A stretch of 64,000 nt of DNA. Origin: Candidatus Latescibacterota bacterium. Its GTDB lineage: Bacteria; Latescibacterota; UBA2968; UBA8231. The translations under genes were made by a program, and so were the position numbers. The notes under the pieces are model-generated. The model had not been told where the DNA came from. It made no database searches and worked only from the letters and a program-made list of their open reading frames with translations. The stretch is taken from assembly GCA_022827835.1 (NCBI GenBank), contig JAJEIO010000006.1:43933-107932 (forward strand), in the 5' to 3' direction. Below, one piece after another: positions 6,432-15,905 of the stretch. Position 1 is the stretch's first letter. Each line of letters starts with the position of its first letter.

Positions 6432-8426
6432 TCAGGGCAATATGGCTTCTACTTTTACTTCGCCCTCGTCCCAAATCACCGTGCCCGCGCCCATCTCAGC
6501 TATCTCGACCACATCGCCGGGCACCTCCAATCTCAACGAAGTCATTTCGATGCCGCTGTAGGCGGCAACATACCTTTTGCCTCCCGGGCAGGCGCAGAGC
6601 CATATCGGGCCCTTGTCGCAGGTGAGCGTGGCACCGCCGATGGAGACCTGTCCAGAAGCGCTCTGTCGGGCGTAGGGCGACTCGTGCATGGGCCAGTCTA
6701 AGGAGCCGTCCTGCGTCCAACGCCGCTTTAGCGACCACTCATACAGATCGACTTCAATGCCGAGTATGCGGTCATCGCGCGCGTACTCCACGCGGAGCGG
6801 GCGCTCGCTACCCGCAGTATAGGTAGCGGGCGGGGCCGCTTCATCGACGAGCGCGCCGGACGCTACCTCGGCGGCAAAATTGGCACCGCTGGCGTAGGAA
6901 GTGCGCTCGGCCAGTTCGGCGTAGAAACCGCAGCGGGGCTGGCCCTGGTAAAAGGAGCCGGGTTTGGCCATCTCCCAGAAAGTCTTGGCCGGTCCCGTAT
7001 AGTTGTACATCTCCAAGGCCAGATGACCGTCCAGTTCGACCAAGCGGATGGGGGCACCGCCGCCCAGATCGGTCAGTTCGAGCGGCCGGATGGCCGTCCA
7101 CAGGGTGCCGCTGCCGACGACGACCACCTCGCCCCGAGGCACTGCTGTCGGCAGAGAATCTACTTTGTGCTGGCCGATCCAGATCTCATCGACCTGTTCG
7201 ATCTCGGTCCACACGAGCACGGCCTTGGCGCTGGTGCGCCGCGTCCAAGCGTCCAAGCCGCGTGGGGCGTAGAGGCCGATGGCGCGACCTCGCTCATGCA
7301 CGCCGTAAAAGTGGCCCTCTTCGGGAACGACATGTCCGGGTGCGCGCGACGGCGTCGTCTGGAAGCTGAGCCACTGGTCGTCGAGTATATAACGCGAAAA
7401 GAGCACGCCGCAGCGGTCGCCATCCGGGCGCTGGTATTGCGCGTGAAATACGCTGGACTGTAGGGCGATAAAGATGACTTCTTGGGTCTTCAGTTCGCAG
7501 GAGGCCACGCCTAGCGAGAACGAGGGGCTGTGATAAGTGCTCAGCGCCACAGGCTCTTCGCCGTGGGCTGTTTCGTCTATTTGCTGCGGCACGTTGGGGC
7601 GCTGCAGCAGGTCGCCGATCCAGGCGGGTACCTGTCCGCCATCCAACCACGTGCGCACGTCATCGGCGCTAAAGGCGTTGGCGTTGAAGACGGCGTGGCT
7701 ATAGGCGCGGCTGAAGGGGCCGGCCCAGCAGCCGATGCCGGGGTGTATGTGTAACGCCGCGGAAAGGCCGAGGCGAGCGAGCATAGTGCGGGCGCGGATG
7801 CGGGTGTGTTCGTCCTCGGTCAGTTCGGCCAAGCGGCCCAGCACGCGCACGGCGACAGAGGCGTAGTTGGGGCTATTGTACTCGGCCGGCAGGCCGTAGG
7901 TATTTACGTGCGCCATCCAGCGCACCAGTTTTTCCCGGCCGCGCTGGCCGATGTTATCATCGCCCAACAACTGGCCGCCAAGGCAGGAGTTGGTGATGTC
8001 CTTGAGGACGATGTTGGTATAGGCCAAAGCCACGTCGATGCGCGCGATTTCCTCCAAGCCCAGCGCGACGGCGCGGCGCATAGCCGCGACCAAGTCCGGG
8101 GGCAGGGCGTCTGATGCTTTGCACAGCACGGGAATGTAGTAAAAGAGCACGAACTGCACGGCATTGAGATCTTCGACGACTTCGTCTTCCAACTCCCAGC
8201 GAAAATTGCCTCGGTGCGGGTCTGTGTCTCGCACTTCCTGGCAGGCGAGCACGGCGCGAAAGATGGCGGCGGCCTCGGCAATGTCGGCGGGTGCGCCGCT
8301 GGCCATCAGCTCGGAGGCCAGTTGCGCCGAGGGTATGGTGGCGTGAAAGATGCGCCCACGCACCTGATGGGTTATCATGTGTGCCTGGGCGTCGTAATTT
8401 TCGGGCAGGACCGGCGGTGATGGCAA
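6432..8426 (-). CDS. Large hypothetical protein, possibly alpha/alpha-toroid plus beta-sandwich (polysaccharide-lyase-like)
   Basis: The protein is about 664 residues, not recognised with certainty. The first 300 residues are helix-rich with toroid-like pairs (MRRAVALGLEEIARIDVALA, YNSPNYASVAVRVLGRLAEL, HPGIGCWAGPFSRAYSHAVF). The second half is beta-rich (DRCGVLFSRYILDDQWLSF, HFYGVHERGRAIGLYAPRG), as in heparinase-type and other toroid lyases. No signal peptide is evident. TTG at 8426 is chosen because GAGGAA lies six bases upstream; the first ATG is at 8378, and a longer TTG frame at 8495 would overlap the divergent ALDH. It converges on the PhyH gene with one base between stops. A role on a uronic-acid or sulfated glycan is an inference. 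Confidence 0.6.
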   Translation of the reverse strand: MPSPPVLPENYDAQAHMITHQVRGRIFHATIPSAQLASELMASGAPADIAEAAAIFRAVLACQEVRDTDPHRGNFRWELEDEVVEDLNAVQFVLFYYIPVLCKASDALPPDLVAAMRRAVALGLEEIARIDVALAYTNIVLKDITNSCLGGQLLGDDNIGQRGREKLVRWMAHVNTYGLPAEYNSPNYASVAVRVLGRLAELTEDEHTRIRARTMLARLGLSAALHIHPGIGCWAGPFSRAYSHAVFNANAFSADDVRTWLDGGQVPAWIGDLLQRPNVPQQIDETAHGEEPVALSTYHSPSFSLGVASCELKTQEVIFIALQSSVFHAQYQRPDGDRCGVLFSRYILDDQWLSFQTTPSRAPGHVVPEEGHFYGVHERGRAIGLYAPRGLDAWTRRTSAKAVLVWTEIEQVDEIWIGQHKVDSLPTAVPRGEVVVVGSGTLWTAIRPLELTDLGGGAPIRLVELDGHLALEMYNYTGPAKTFWEMAKPGSFYQGQPRCGFYAELAERTSYASGANFAAEVASGALVDEAAPPATYTAGSERPLRVEYARDDRILGIEVDLYEWSLKRRWTQDGSLDWPMHESPYARQSASGQVSIGGATLTCDKGPIWLCACPGGKRYVAAYSGIEMTSLRLEVPGDVVEIAEMGAGTVIWDEGEVKVEAILP

Positions 8427-8484
8427 GATGAGTTCCTCGGTGAAGTTGTGAGAAAAGTAGAGTTTCAATAGAAAGGAAGACGAA

Positions 8485-9873
8485 GTGAGTGTCAAAAAAA
8501 GCGATTTGCTGATCGGGGGCCAAATGTGTCCCCCAACATCTGGACAGTACTATCCTCTGTATAGCCCCGTAGATGGCGCATTAGTCGCCGAAGTCGCCGA
8601 TGCCAGTCGGGCCGACGTGGATCGGGCCGCTGCTGCTGCGCGCGAAGCATTTTATGCCGAGTGGAAGTTCTGCGGCATTGAGCACAAGCGCGCTTTATTC
8701 GCCAAACTGAAAGAGGTGCTCTATGCCATGGCCGACGAACTGGCGGCCGCCAAGGTCCAGCCACAGGGAGGGCCGGGCATCCCGCCGCTAGTAGAGCGCG
8801 TCATCGACTACTACGTGAGTAAACTAGACGACGGGGCGGGCACACTTATTGAGCACGGCGACCAAGGCACTAATTATGTATATAGGGAACCGCTAGGCGT
8901 CGTTGCTATCTTTGCCCCTTTCAACGGGCCGATGCTGGCCTCTCTCTTATCGGCCGTGCCAGCCCTCGTAGCTGGCAATACGGTCGTGCTTAAAGCACCC
9001 GACCAAGAAGCACCACAGGCGCTCAAGACCATTCAGGCATTCCACGAAGCCGGTTTCCCCGCCGGAGTGGTCAACGCGCTCAGCGGCAAGGGGCCTGAGG
9101 TCGGTCAGGCGCTCGTCGCGCACCCAGGTACGCGCCTGATCAGTTTTACCGGCAGCACGGCAACGGGCAAAAAGATCATGACCGCAGCCGCCGCAGACCT
9201 CAAGCGAGTGCAGCTAAATCTGGGCAACAAAACAGCGCAGATCGTCTTGCCCGACGCCGACCTCGAAGCAGCGGCGACAGCGACCGTGGGATCGGCCTTC
9301 CCCGGGCAGGCGTGCTCGGCCATAAGTCGGGTTTTGCTGCACGAATCGCTGCGCGACGAATTTATCGCTCTACTAAAAGAAAAGGCGCAGGCCGCAGGCC
9401 CCAGCATGTTGATCGACCAAGCGGCGGTAGAGCGCGTGGAGCACTACATCGAGATGGGCAAAGCACAGGGGTCTCTGCTGTTTGGTGGCGCGCGCCCGTC
9501 GGGAGACGAGTACGCCAAGGGTTGCTATTTTGAGCCTACAGCTTTTGCCTTTGCCGATCAGTCCAGCCCAGTTTGCCGCGACGAAATTTTCGGACCTGTT
9601 GTATCCGTGCTGACGTTTGCCAGCGACGACGAGGCCCTGGCATTGGCCAACGATACGGACTACGGACTGCTCGTTTCGCTCTGGACGCAAAATTCTGAGC
9701 GACAACGTTACTTTGTCCGGCGATTGGAAGTGGGGATTGTGGCCATTAATAGCGCCAGTATGCTGAGCCATCGCACTCCCTGGGGTGGTTTTAAGCAGAG
9801 CGGCATTGGCCGGCGCTACGGCGAGATGGGTCTGGAACCTTTCTTTGAATACAAAACAGTGTGGATTTCTTGA
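8485..9873 (+). CDS. Aldehyde dehydrogenase family protein lacking the usual catalytic Glu
   Basis: This 462-residue protein spans the full ALDH fold. The Rossmann region carries VVAIFAPFNGPMLA (with the conserved Asn), TVVLKAPDQEAPQ and ISFTGSTATGKKIM. The nucleophile Cys is in FPGQACSAISRV and the C-terminal signature is RDEIFGPVVSVL. The segment normally LELGGK, holding the general-base Glu, reads LNLGNKTAQIV here, so Glu is replaced by Asn. The start is GTG after AAGGAAGACGAA. It opens a four-gene run (ALDH, sulfatase, aldo/keto reductase, Gfo/Idh) and probably oxidises, or perhaps acylates, a sugar-derived aldehyde. Confidence 0.85.
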   Translation: MSVKKSDLLIGGQMCPPTSGQYYPLYSPVDGALVAEVADASRADVDRAAAAAREAFYAEWKFCGIEHKRALFAKLKEVLYAMADELAAAKVQPQGGPGIPPLVERVIDYYVSKLDDGAGTLIEHGDQGTNYVYREPLGVVAIFAPFNGPMLASLLSAVPALVAGNTVVLKAPDQEAPQALKTIQAFHEAGFPAGVVNALSGKGPEVGQALVAHPGTRLISFTGSTATGKKIMTAAAADLKRVQLNLGNKTAQIVLPDADLEAAATATVGSAFPGQACSAISRVLLHESLRDEFIALLKEKAQAAGPSMLIDQAAVERVEHYIEMGKAQGSLLFGGARPSGDEYAKGCYFEPTAFAFADQSSPVCRDEIFGPVVSVLTFASDDEALALANDTDYGLLVSLWTQNSERQRYFVRRLEVGIVAINSASMLSHRTPWGGFKQSGIGRRYGEMGLEPFFEYKTVWIS

Positions 9874-9885
9874 AGGGGAATTGAT

Positions 9886-11826
9886 TTGGCGGAACGACCG
9901 AATTTTGTCTGGATAAATACACACGATGTGAGTGCGAGGAACTTAGGGTGTTATGGCGATGATTACGCCACAACTCCTCATCTCGATAAGCTAGCTGAAG
10001 AAGGCGTTCGCTATGCGAACGCTTTTGCCTCTGGGCCTATTTGTTCACCCGCGCGCACAAGTATTTTTACCGGAATGCATCAGACGACGGTGGGTACGCA
10101 TCATCATCGAAGTTTTGCCAGACGCCCTGACTTTGTGCACATGTTGCCGCATTATCTGATGGCAGCAGGGTATAATTGCTCGGCGATCAATACTGATTTG
10201 AACACCGACATTGATCCTGACGAATGGGCGGCGTATCAGAGCAATGAGACGCTTTTAGAGCGGGCGGATGAGAAGCCCTTTTTTGCCGTCCATAGTTTTG
10301 GTGAGTCCCACGCCAGTGTATTTAAGCTAACACCAGCGCAAGCGCGAAAACAGCGATCGAGCTTGTTAATGGATAAAGAATTGCACGATCCTGCCAAAGC
10401 ACCACTTCCTGTCTTTATGCCTGATACACCGCTTGCGAGAGAACGCACCGCTCTTTTTTACGATGGCTTGATGCAGGTTGATCGGCACGTAGGTGAAGTG
10501 ATAGAAAATTTGATATCCGCGGGTGTGCTGGACAATACGATTGTCTTCTTCTGGTCCGATCACGGCACAGGTTTTCCGAGGGGCAAGACGCACGTTTATG
10601 ACGACGGTTTGCGGGTGCCGTTGATTATTCGCTTTCCCGACAAATATCAACATCTGGCACCAGGGCCGCCGGGAACGGTGGTGGATGATCTAGTGATGAC
10701 GATGGATATGGGCGCATCTGTTTTGAGCATGATGGATGTGCAGATTCCCAAGCATTTTCAAGGACAGGCGTTTATAGGTAAGCAAAAAGAACCGTATCGC
10801 GATTATGTCTGTGGGGCGCGGGATCGCCTCGACAATTGCAATGAGGTGATTCGCACGATTCGGAATAAGAAATACCGCTACATTCGCAACTTTTTGCCTC
10901 ATCGCCCCTATGCTTCGTTTTGGCCAGATGGCGGTTTCTTTGCGACGCCTCCTGAAAAGGGAACACCTGAGCATGACTTCTGGGATACGTCCTGTTTGCC
11001 CGGCGAGCAGAAAGTACACGATCCCGATGGTGTGTTTTTGCTGCCGATTCCCAAGGCGTATTCTGCATATTTGATCTGGCAGGGAAAGAAGCCATTTGAA
11101 GAACTGTATGACGTTGAAAATGACCCGGAAGAGATTATCAATCTGGCTGATGATCCTGAATACAGCGCTCTCAAAGATCAGATGCGAACGCAGTTGTTTG
11201 CATGGATGACTGAGACGCGAGATCTGGGGTTGATTGATGAAACTGAGATGATCGTGCGAGCGACTGAGGGTGTGCATTACGAAGTGGGCGCACATTGCGA
11301 ACACTATGCGCACATTCTGGAGACAGCCGATTTTCCTCGCTTAGGTGAAGCGGGCAGAGCTAAGTTAATAGACCGACTTGATGATCCCGATAGTGCTGTG
11401 CGTTACTGGGCGATTACCGGGTTGATGTCGTATGAGGTGGAGAACACCATTCTGCAAAGGATCAGCCCACTTGTTCAGGATGAATCGATCAGTGTGAGTC
11501 TGGCGGCGGCGGACTTGATTTGCCAAAACAACCGTCCAGCAGGCGCAATGCCTGCACTGGAACGCGCGTTGCAAAGTGATCTGCTCTGGGCGCGGTTTCG
11601 CGCGGGGGCAAATTTGTCTTTTTATCGCCGAGAAATCCTAGCGCAGATGAAGGCGTTGATCCCCACTTTGCAAGCTGCGCAGGATAATCCGGTTTGTTAT
11701 GGCCCTTTTGAACCCGATTGGGATGCGTTGATTCCGCCTGTTCAGACCATGTATCGCGCGCAAAAAAACACGATCGTGGGCGAGTGGGTTTTGCAACGCG
11801 TAATCAAGCGCATTGAACTAGCGTGA
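9886..11826 (+). CDS. Type I (formylglycine) sulfatase with C-terminal HEAT-like extension
   Basis: This 646-residue protein has the sulfatase active-site signature GPICSPARTSIFTGMHQ, where the Cys of CSPAR is converted to formylglycine. Further alkaline-phosphatase-superfamily marks are the N-terminal PNFVWINTHDVSARNLGCYG and FFWSDHGTGFPRGKTHVYDD, followed by LRVPLIIRFP. Residues about 490-640 (LIDRLDDPDSAVRYWAITGL and later helices) look like HEAT-type repeats, seen in some planctomycete and Poribacteria sulfatases. No signal peptide is visible. The start is TTG, 12 bases after the ALDH stop, with GAAGGGGAA upstream. No sulfatase-maturating enzyme gene is in the window. The likely substrate is a sulfated sugar. 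Confidence 0.88.
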   Translation: MAERPNFVWINTHDVSARNLGCYGDDYATTPHLDKLAEEGVRYANAFASGPICSPARTSIFTGMHQTTVGTHHHRSFARRPDFVHMLPHYLMAAGYNCSAINTDLNTDIDPDEWAAYQSNETLLERADEKPFFAVHSFGESHASVFKLTPAQARKQRSSLLMDKELHDPAKAPLPVFMPDTPLARERTALFYDGLMQVDRHVGEVIENLISAGVLDNTIVFFWSDHGTGFPRGKTHVYDDGLRVPLIIRFPDKYQHLAPGPPGTVVDDLVMTMDMGASVLSMMDVQIPKHFQGQAFIGKQKEPYRDYVCGARDRLDNCNEVIRTIRNKKYRYIRNFLPHRPYASFWPDGGFFATPPEKGTPEHDFWDTSCLPGEQKVHDPDGVFLLPIPKAYSAYLIWQGKKPFEELYDVENDPEEIINLADDPEYSALKDQMRTQLFAWMTETRDLGLIDETEMIVRATEGVHYEVGAHCEHYAHILETADFPRLGEAGRAKLIDRLDDPDSAVRYWAITGLMSYEVENTILQRISPLVQDESISVSLAAADLICQNNRPAGAMPALERALQSDLLWARFRAGANLSFYRREILAQMKALIPTLQAAQDNPVCYGPFEPDWDALIPPVQTMYRAQKNTIVGEWVLQRVIKRIELA

Positions 11827-11843
11827 TCAGAGGAGTCTTGCGA

Positions 11844-12809
11844 ATGGTAGATCTAGAAGTTCGGCGCTTGGGACGCACAGAGATGGAACCGAAGGCGTTA
11901 GGATTGGGCGGCGGATATCTAGGCCTTCCCGAACTAATGTCAGAGGAGGAAGCCACGGCGACGATTCGGGCGGCCATTGAGCGGGGCATCAATTTTATCG
12001 ATACGGCTCCGCCATACGGCGGTGGCGAGAGCGAACACTGCATCGGTTTGGCCTTGGCGGGTGGATGGCGAGAGAAGGTGTATCTCCAAACCAAGGTGGG
12101 GTCTCATCCGCGCTTTTTTCACGATTTTTCACAAGAAGCGACATTGTGGAGTTTGGAAAACAGCTTCAAACAGCTTCAGACGGACTATGTGGATTCCGTG
12201 TTGATTCACGGCCCGCGCTACGACATGGAACCCCTGTTGGCACCGGGGGCCTGTTTGGATGTGTTGCTCGATTGGAAAGCGCAGGGACGCATCGGTCATC
12301 TTGGCATTGCTGTGCGACAGCACGAATTTCATCAGCAGGCGATTGAAACAGGCGCCATAGACATTGTGTTGTCGTTTTTGGATTACAGCTTGCTGAACCA
12401 GTCCCTCGCCAAAACGACCATTCCTCTGGCGCTGGAACGCGATGTAGGAATCATTATGGGCCGAGTATTGGTCGGCTCACTGCTGGCCGGTCCAGAACCC
12501 CAGCGCGTGCAAGAAGAACTGTCCCTAGATCAAGACGGGAATCTCATACCAGCGGCCATCGGTGGGCCGGACGACCCCGCGGTGGTGCCGCACGCACACC
12601 AGATGTGGCAATGGTGCCAAGAACGGGGGTTGAACATCCGAGATCTAGCCATGCAGTTTGCGCTCCATGCGCCGGTTGCAGGCAATGGCATAATCCTCGT
12701 CGGACCCTCCAATCGCAGGGAATTAGCCGAGGTATATGCCAGCGCCACGACCGAGGTCCCCGAAGCAGTATGGCAGGACTTTGCGGCTGAGTTTGGGATA
12801 AGGATTTAG
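11844..12809 (+). CDS. Aldo/keto reductase
   Basis: This 321-residue protein begins VRRLGRTEMEPKALGLGGGY, as aldo/keto reductases do. It contains FIDTAPPYGGGESE with the catalytic Asp and Tyr, VYLQTKVG with the Lys, and DSVLIHGPRY with the His, plus the NADPH-binding VGPSNRRELAE near the C terminus. It probably interconverts a sugar lactone/aldose or related carbonyl. ATG 11844 follows AGAGGAG by eight bases; a GTG at 11823 would overlap the sulfatase stop and is less likely. It is third in the ALDH-sulfatase-AKR-Gfo/Idh run. Confidence 0.88.
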   Translation: MVDLEVRRLGRTEMEPKALGLGGGYLGLPELMSEEEATATIRAAIERGINFIDTAPPYGGGESEHCIGLALAGGWREKVYLQTKVGSHPRFFHDFSQEATLWSLENSFKQLQTDYVDSVLIHGPRYDMEPLLAPGACLDVLLDWKAQGRIGHLGIAVRQHEFHQQAIETGAIDIVLSFLDYSLLNQSLAKTTIPLALERDVGIIMGRVLVGSLLAGPEPQRVQEELSLDQDGNLIPAAIGGPDDPAVVPHAHQMWQWCQERGLNIRDLAMQFALHAPVAGNGIILVGPSNRRELAEVYASATTEVPEAVWQDFAAEFGIRI

Positions 12810-12830
12810 CGGCTTTGGAGTAACTGATTT

Positions 12831-13838
12831 ATGGCAGCAGCCAAAAAAAAGATTCTCGTCGTCGGCACGGGTTCAATAGGTGAACGTCATACGCGCTGTG
12901 TACTTGCAACAAATCGCGCAGAGGTTTCAATTTGTGAAATCAACGACAATCAGCGCAAAAAAATAGCAGAGAATTATAACATCAAAAATAGCTATGCCGA
13001 TTTTACATTGGCGCTCGAAGCAGGACACGACGCTATTGTGATCGCAACACCTGCGCACCTACATATTCCCATGGCGCAACAAGCAGCAGAGTCTGGGCTA
13101 CATCTATTGATCGAAAAACCATTATCTATAAGTCTAGATGGGATTGATCGTCTCGATAGAACGATCAGGGAGCGGAAGCTCGTTGCTGGAGTCGCTTATG
13201 TTTTGCGCCACATCCCCGTGCTTGCGGCAATGAAGAAAGCCCTCGATAGTGGACGCTTTGGGCGACCCTTGCATATTACTGTTATTAGAGGCCAACACTT
13301 CCCCACCTACCGACCCGAATACAGAGAAATTTACTACGCCAGTCACGCCACGGGAGGAGGCGCTATTCAGGATGGGCTAACACATCTTATCAATTTCGTA
13401 AGTTGGCTTGCTGGACCAGTCGAACGCCTAGTTGCCGACTGCGCGCATCAAGTTTTGGACGGAGTTGAAGTCGAAGACACAGTCAACGTCTTAACCCGTC
13501 AGGGCGACGCGCTTGCCTCCTTCAGCATGAATCAATATCAAGCCCCTGATGAAGGAGCGATCACCGTGGTCTGTGAACGCGGCACGTTGCAATCTGAAAT
13601 TCACTCTAATCGCATACGCTGGATGATGGAACCTGAAACTGAGTGGCAGGAAGAGTCCTGGCCAGATTTTGAGCGCGACCATGCGTTTATATCCCAAGCG
13701 AACTGTTTTCTTGACGCCATCGACGGCAAGGGTGAAATGCCCTGTGGCCTATCCGAAGCACGCCATACCCTCGAGTGTAATCTTGCTATCTTGGAGGCGT
13801 CTCGCGATTCTGCCAATTGGAAAATATTACGCCCCTAG
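12831..13838 (+). CDS. Gfo/Idh/MocA-family oxidoreductase
   Basis: This 335-residue protein has an N-terminal NAD-binding fold with ILVVGTGSIGERHTRCV, then the family's catalytic-lysine segment LLIEKPLSI (EKP motif, residues about 97-105). The C-terminal alpha/beta substrate domain includes HATGGGAIQDGLTHLINF with the conserved His region. Such enzymes oxidise or reduce hydroxyls of sugars, inositols or sugar derivatives. It follows the aldo/keto reductase by 21 bases with a GGAGTAAC ribosome site and likely ends the operon. Base composition is slightly more AT-rich than its neighbours. Confidence 0.88.
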   Translation: MAAAKKKILVVGTGSIGERHTRCVLATNRAEVSICEINDNQRKKIAENYNIKNSYADFTLALEAGHDAIVIATPAHLHIPMAQQAAESGLHLLIEKPLSISLDGIDRLDRTIRERKLVAGVAYVLRHIPVLAAMKKALDSGRFGRPLHITVIRGQHFPTYRPEYREIYYASHATGGGAIQDGLTHLINFVSWLAGPVERLVADCAHQVLDGVEVEDTVNVLTRQGDALASFSMNQYQAPDEGAITVVCERGTLQSEIHSNRIRWMMEPETEWQEESWPDFERDHAFISQANCFLDAIDGKGEMPCGLSEARHTLECNLAILEASRDSANWKILRP

Positions 13839-13904
13839 ACAAGAGGGCCAAAAGATAGAGACAAAAATTATTGACTAAACGTTTGTCCCAATCCCCTAAA
13901 ACCC

Positions 13905-13928
13905 CCTTATAACTCCTATACATCAATT
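13905..13928 (+). repeat. Partial copy of a dispersed promoter-like repeat
   Basis: This stretch (CCTTAT...CCTATACATCAATT) matches 20 of 24 positions with the 3' part of the repeat found at 24381-24429 and in a more divergent form at 27561-27609. Here the upstream palindromic half is missing, and the copy sits between the 3' end of the Gfo/Idh gene and the convergent dipeptidase stop, so it is probably not a working promoter for either. Confidence 0.35.
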
Positions 13929-14978
13929 CCACGCCGCGCACAGCAAGCGGACCCAGTTGCCGTGCATGATGTCGGCAACGTCGGTCTGCGAGTAACCGCG
14001 TTTTTCGAGGATGGCGGGAATCTTCCGCAGGTCAGCGATAGTGTCGAGATCGGCGGGGCTCTGCTCCTTGCCGTAGCCGCCGTCCAGGTCGGTGCCGATG
14101 GCGGCGTGGTGGGAGCTCCCGGTTAGCTGGCAGATGTGGTCGATGTGGTCCACCACGGTCTCCAGCGTGATCCCTGTGTTGTCCATGGCGGTCCGGTCCC
14201 ACAAGGGAGAGACCATCCAGATGTCCATGGCGGTGCCAATGACGCCGCCGCGCTGGGCCAGCGCTTTGATCTGTTGATCGTCGAGCTGGCGGTCGTGGTC
14301 GCACAAGGCCCGGCAGCAGTTGTGCGTGGCCAGCACGGGACCGGTGAAAATCTCCAGGGCTTCCCAGAATGCCTGTTCAGCCAAGTGGCTCACATCGAGG
14401 ATTATCCCGGCCGCCTCCAAGGCTTCGAGCATGGGGCGGCCTCTATCCGTCAGGCCGCCGGGAGCCTGGGTTCCGTGCGAGTAGGAGCTGACTCCGTAGT
14501 GACACAGACTCACGACCCGCAGGCCTTCATCCCACCACTCGGCCACCTGTTCAGGTGCCACAATGCCGTCCGCCCCTTCCAAGCTGAGGACAAACCCCAG
14601 CGGGGTCGCCTGCGGATCGTCGTCCCACTCGGCCAGATGGGCGTCGAGTTCGGCGCGGTCACGTATCTGGCGCAAGACGCCCTTGGCCTCCATCAGGCGG
14701 TAGTAGGCTAACTCGCCCTTGCACTTGGCGTAGGCAATGTCCTGGGTGCGCACCCCGGGAAAGCGCTTGCCCATCGAAGCGAGCCGGCAGCCCATCGTGA
14801 CGAAGAACAGGCCGATCCCGCCGCGCCGCAGCTCGGCGAAATTCACCACGTTCAGGCCGCGGCCTTTCTGCGCCATGCCAGCTTCGGCCTCGCGTATTTG
14901 GGCGATGGGCTGGAGCAAGTCCCGGTCCCATTCGAGCGCGTTGTAGGCGATATCCAAGTGGGAATCGACGATCAGCAT
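13923..14978 (-). CDS. Membrane-dipeptidase-family (M19, renal dipeptidase) metallopeptidase
   Basis: This 351-residue protein has the M19 metal-binding set: IVDSHLDIAY (HxD) at the N terminus, GFVLSLEGADGIV (bridging Glu), ILDVSHLAEQAFWEAL (His) and PVLATHNCCRALCDHDRQL (His/Arg), then AAIGTDLDGGYG with the catalytic-region Asp. M19 enzymes hydrolyse dipeptides, often with a D-residue at the C-terminal side, and bacterial members can be amide-bond specific. No signal peptide, so it is probably cytoplasmic. It is downstream of the nitrilase-like gene by 22 bases on the same strand, which suggests co-transcription for turnover of small amides or peptides. Confidence 0.9.
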   Translation of the reverse strand: MLIVDSHLDIAYNALEWDRDLLQPIAQIREAEAGMAQKGRGLNVVNFAELRRGGIGLFFVTMGCRLASMGKRFPGVRTQDIAYAKCKGELAYYRLMEAKGVLRQIRDRAELDAHLAEWDDDPQATPLGFVLSLEGADGIVAPEQVAEWWDEGLRVVSLCHYGVSSYSHGTQAPGGLTDRGRPMLEALEAAGIILDVSHLAEQAFWEALEIFTGPVLATHNCCRALCDHDRQLDDQQIKALAQRGGVIGTAMDIWMVSPLWDRTAMDNTGITLETVVDHIDHICQLTGSSHHAAIGTDLDGGYGKEQSPADLDTIADLRKIPAILEKRGYSQTDVADIMHGNWVRLLCAAWN

Positions 14979-15000
14979 AGAGGTTCTCCTATCAATATAT

Positions 15001-15876
15001 TTAAAAGTTGGTTCGGTCCGCCGAGCGCCTGTCGCGCACTAGGGTTCCACTGTGGTAGACCCCTTTCATGGCCCGTCCGCGCCACGCCTCCGACGCATCG
15101 TAGAATTTCTCTCTGGGATCAATGGTCGATATTAAGACCCCGGTCCTGTGCAGTGGCAATCGGCCGTCGATCAGGCCGTCGGGCCGGACGACAAAGCTGG
15201 AACCACTGCTTTCGTGTCTCGTAGTATTGTTGACGCTGATCCACATATAGTTGTTGGCCGCATAGGTCTGCATGGTCGCTCTAACCATTATCCCCCAGAT
15301 GTTCCTGTATTTCTCCTTCTGTCTCAGGGTCATGCCCCCATTGTGATAGGAGTGAAAGACGAGTTGTACGCCACGCTTCTTATATTCTCTGTACAATTCC
15401 TGGTAGCGAAAGTCGTGACATATCTGCAGGCCGCATTTGATTCCTCTTACTTCGAATGTAACCAGGCGCGACCCCGGGCTGTAGAAATCGAGATCGCCCG
15501 GCGTTGAGCCGACCTTCCCGGTGCAGAACATCTTGTCGTAGCGGTCCACGACAGAGCCGAGATCATTGATGACGTAGAGGCTGTTGTGCGGCTTGTGTCT
15601 GCCCGTGAGGCAATGGTTGGATCCAAGAATGACCCACAGCTTCAACTTGCGGGACAAGTCCGCGATCGCCTCAGTGCACTGGCGCAGCAGATCCCAGTCG
15701 TAGTGGTCGAAGGAAGGGAGATCGACCCCGACGTATCCCCCCAGACAGGTCTCGGAAAAATGCGCCAAATGAGCGCCTTGCTCACTGGCGTATTGCATCT
15801 GACGCACGACGTATTTGAAATTGCGTTCTAGGTCCCGGCTAACGGGAAACTGGCAAGTGGCAATTTTCAACTTCAC
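15001..15876 (-). CDS. Carbon-nitrogen hydrolase (nitrilase superfamily)
   Basis: This 291-residue protein begins MKLKIATCQFPVSRDLERNF and carries the Glu-Lys-Cys triad of the superfamily: Glu in HLAHFSETCLGGYVG, Lys in RYDKMFCTG, and the nucleophile Cys in CGLQICHDFRYQELYR. Such enzymes hydrolyse amides, carbamoyl groups or nitriles. It heads a minus-strand pair with the M19 dipeptidase and is divergent from the M20 peptidase gene. The substrate is not deducible. The start lies close to the rest of the N-terminal motif, so 15876 is well supported. Confidence 0.85.
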   Translation of the reverse strand: MKLKIATCQFPVSRDLERNFKYVVRQMQYASEQGAHLAHFSETCLGGYVGVDLPSFDHYDWDLLRQCTEAIADLSRKLKLWVILGSNHCLTGRHKPHNSLYVINDLGSVVDRYDKMFCTGKVGSTPGDLDFYSPGSRLVTFEVRGIKCGLQICHDFRYQELYREYKKRGVQLVFHSYHNGGMTLRQKEKYRNIWGIMVRATMQTYAANNYMWISVNNTTRHESSGSSFVVRPDGLIDGRLPLHRTGVLISTIDPREKFYDASEAWRGRAMKGVYHSGTLVRDRRSADRTNF

Positions 15877-15905
15877 CGCATACTCCTATCCATTGCGGGG
15901 GAGCG

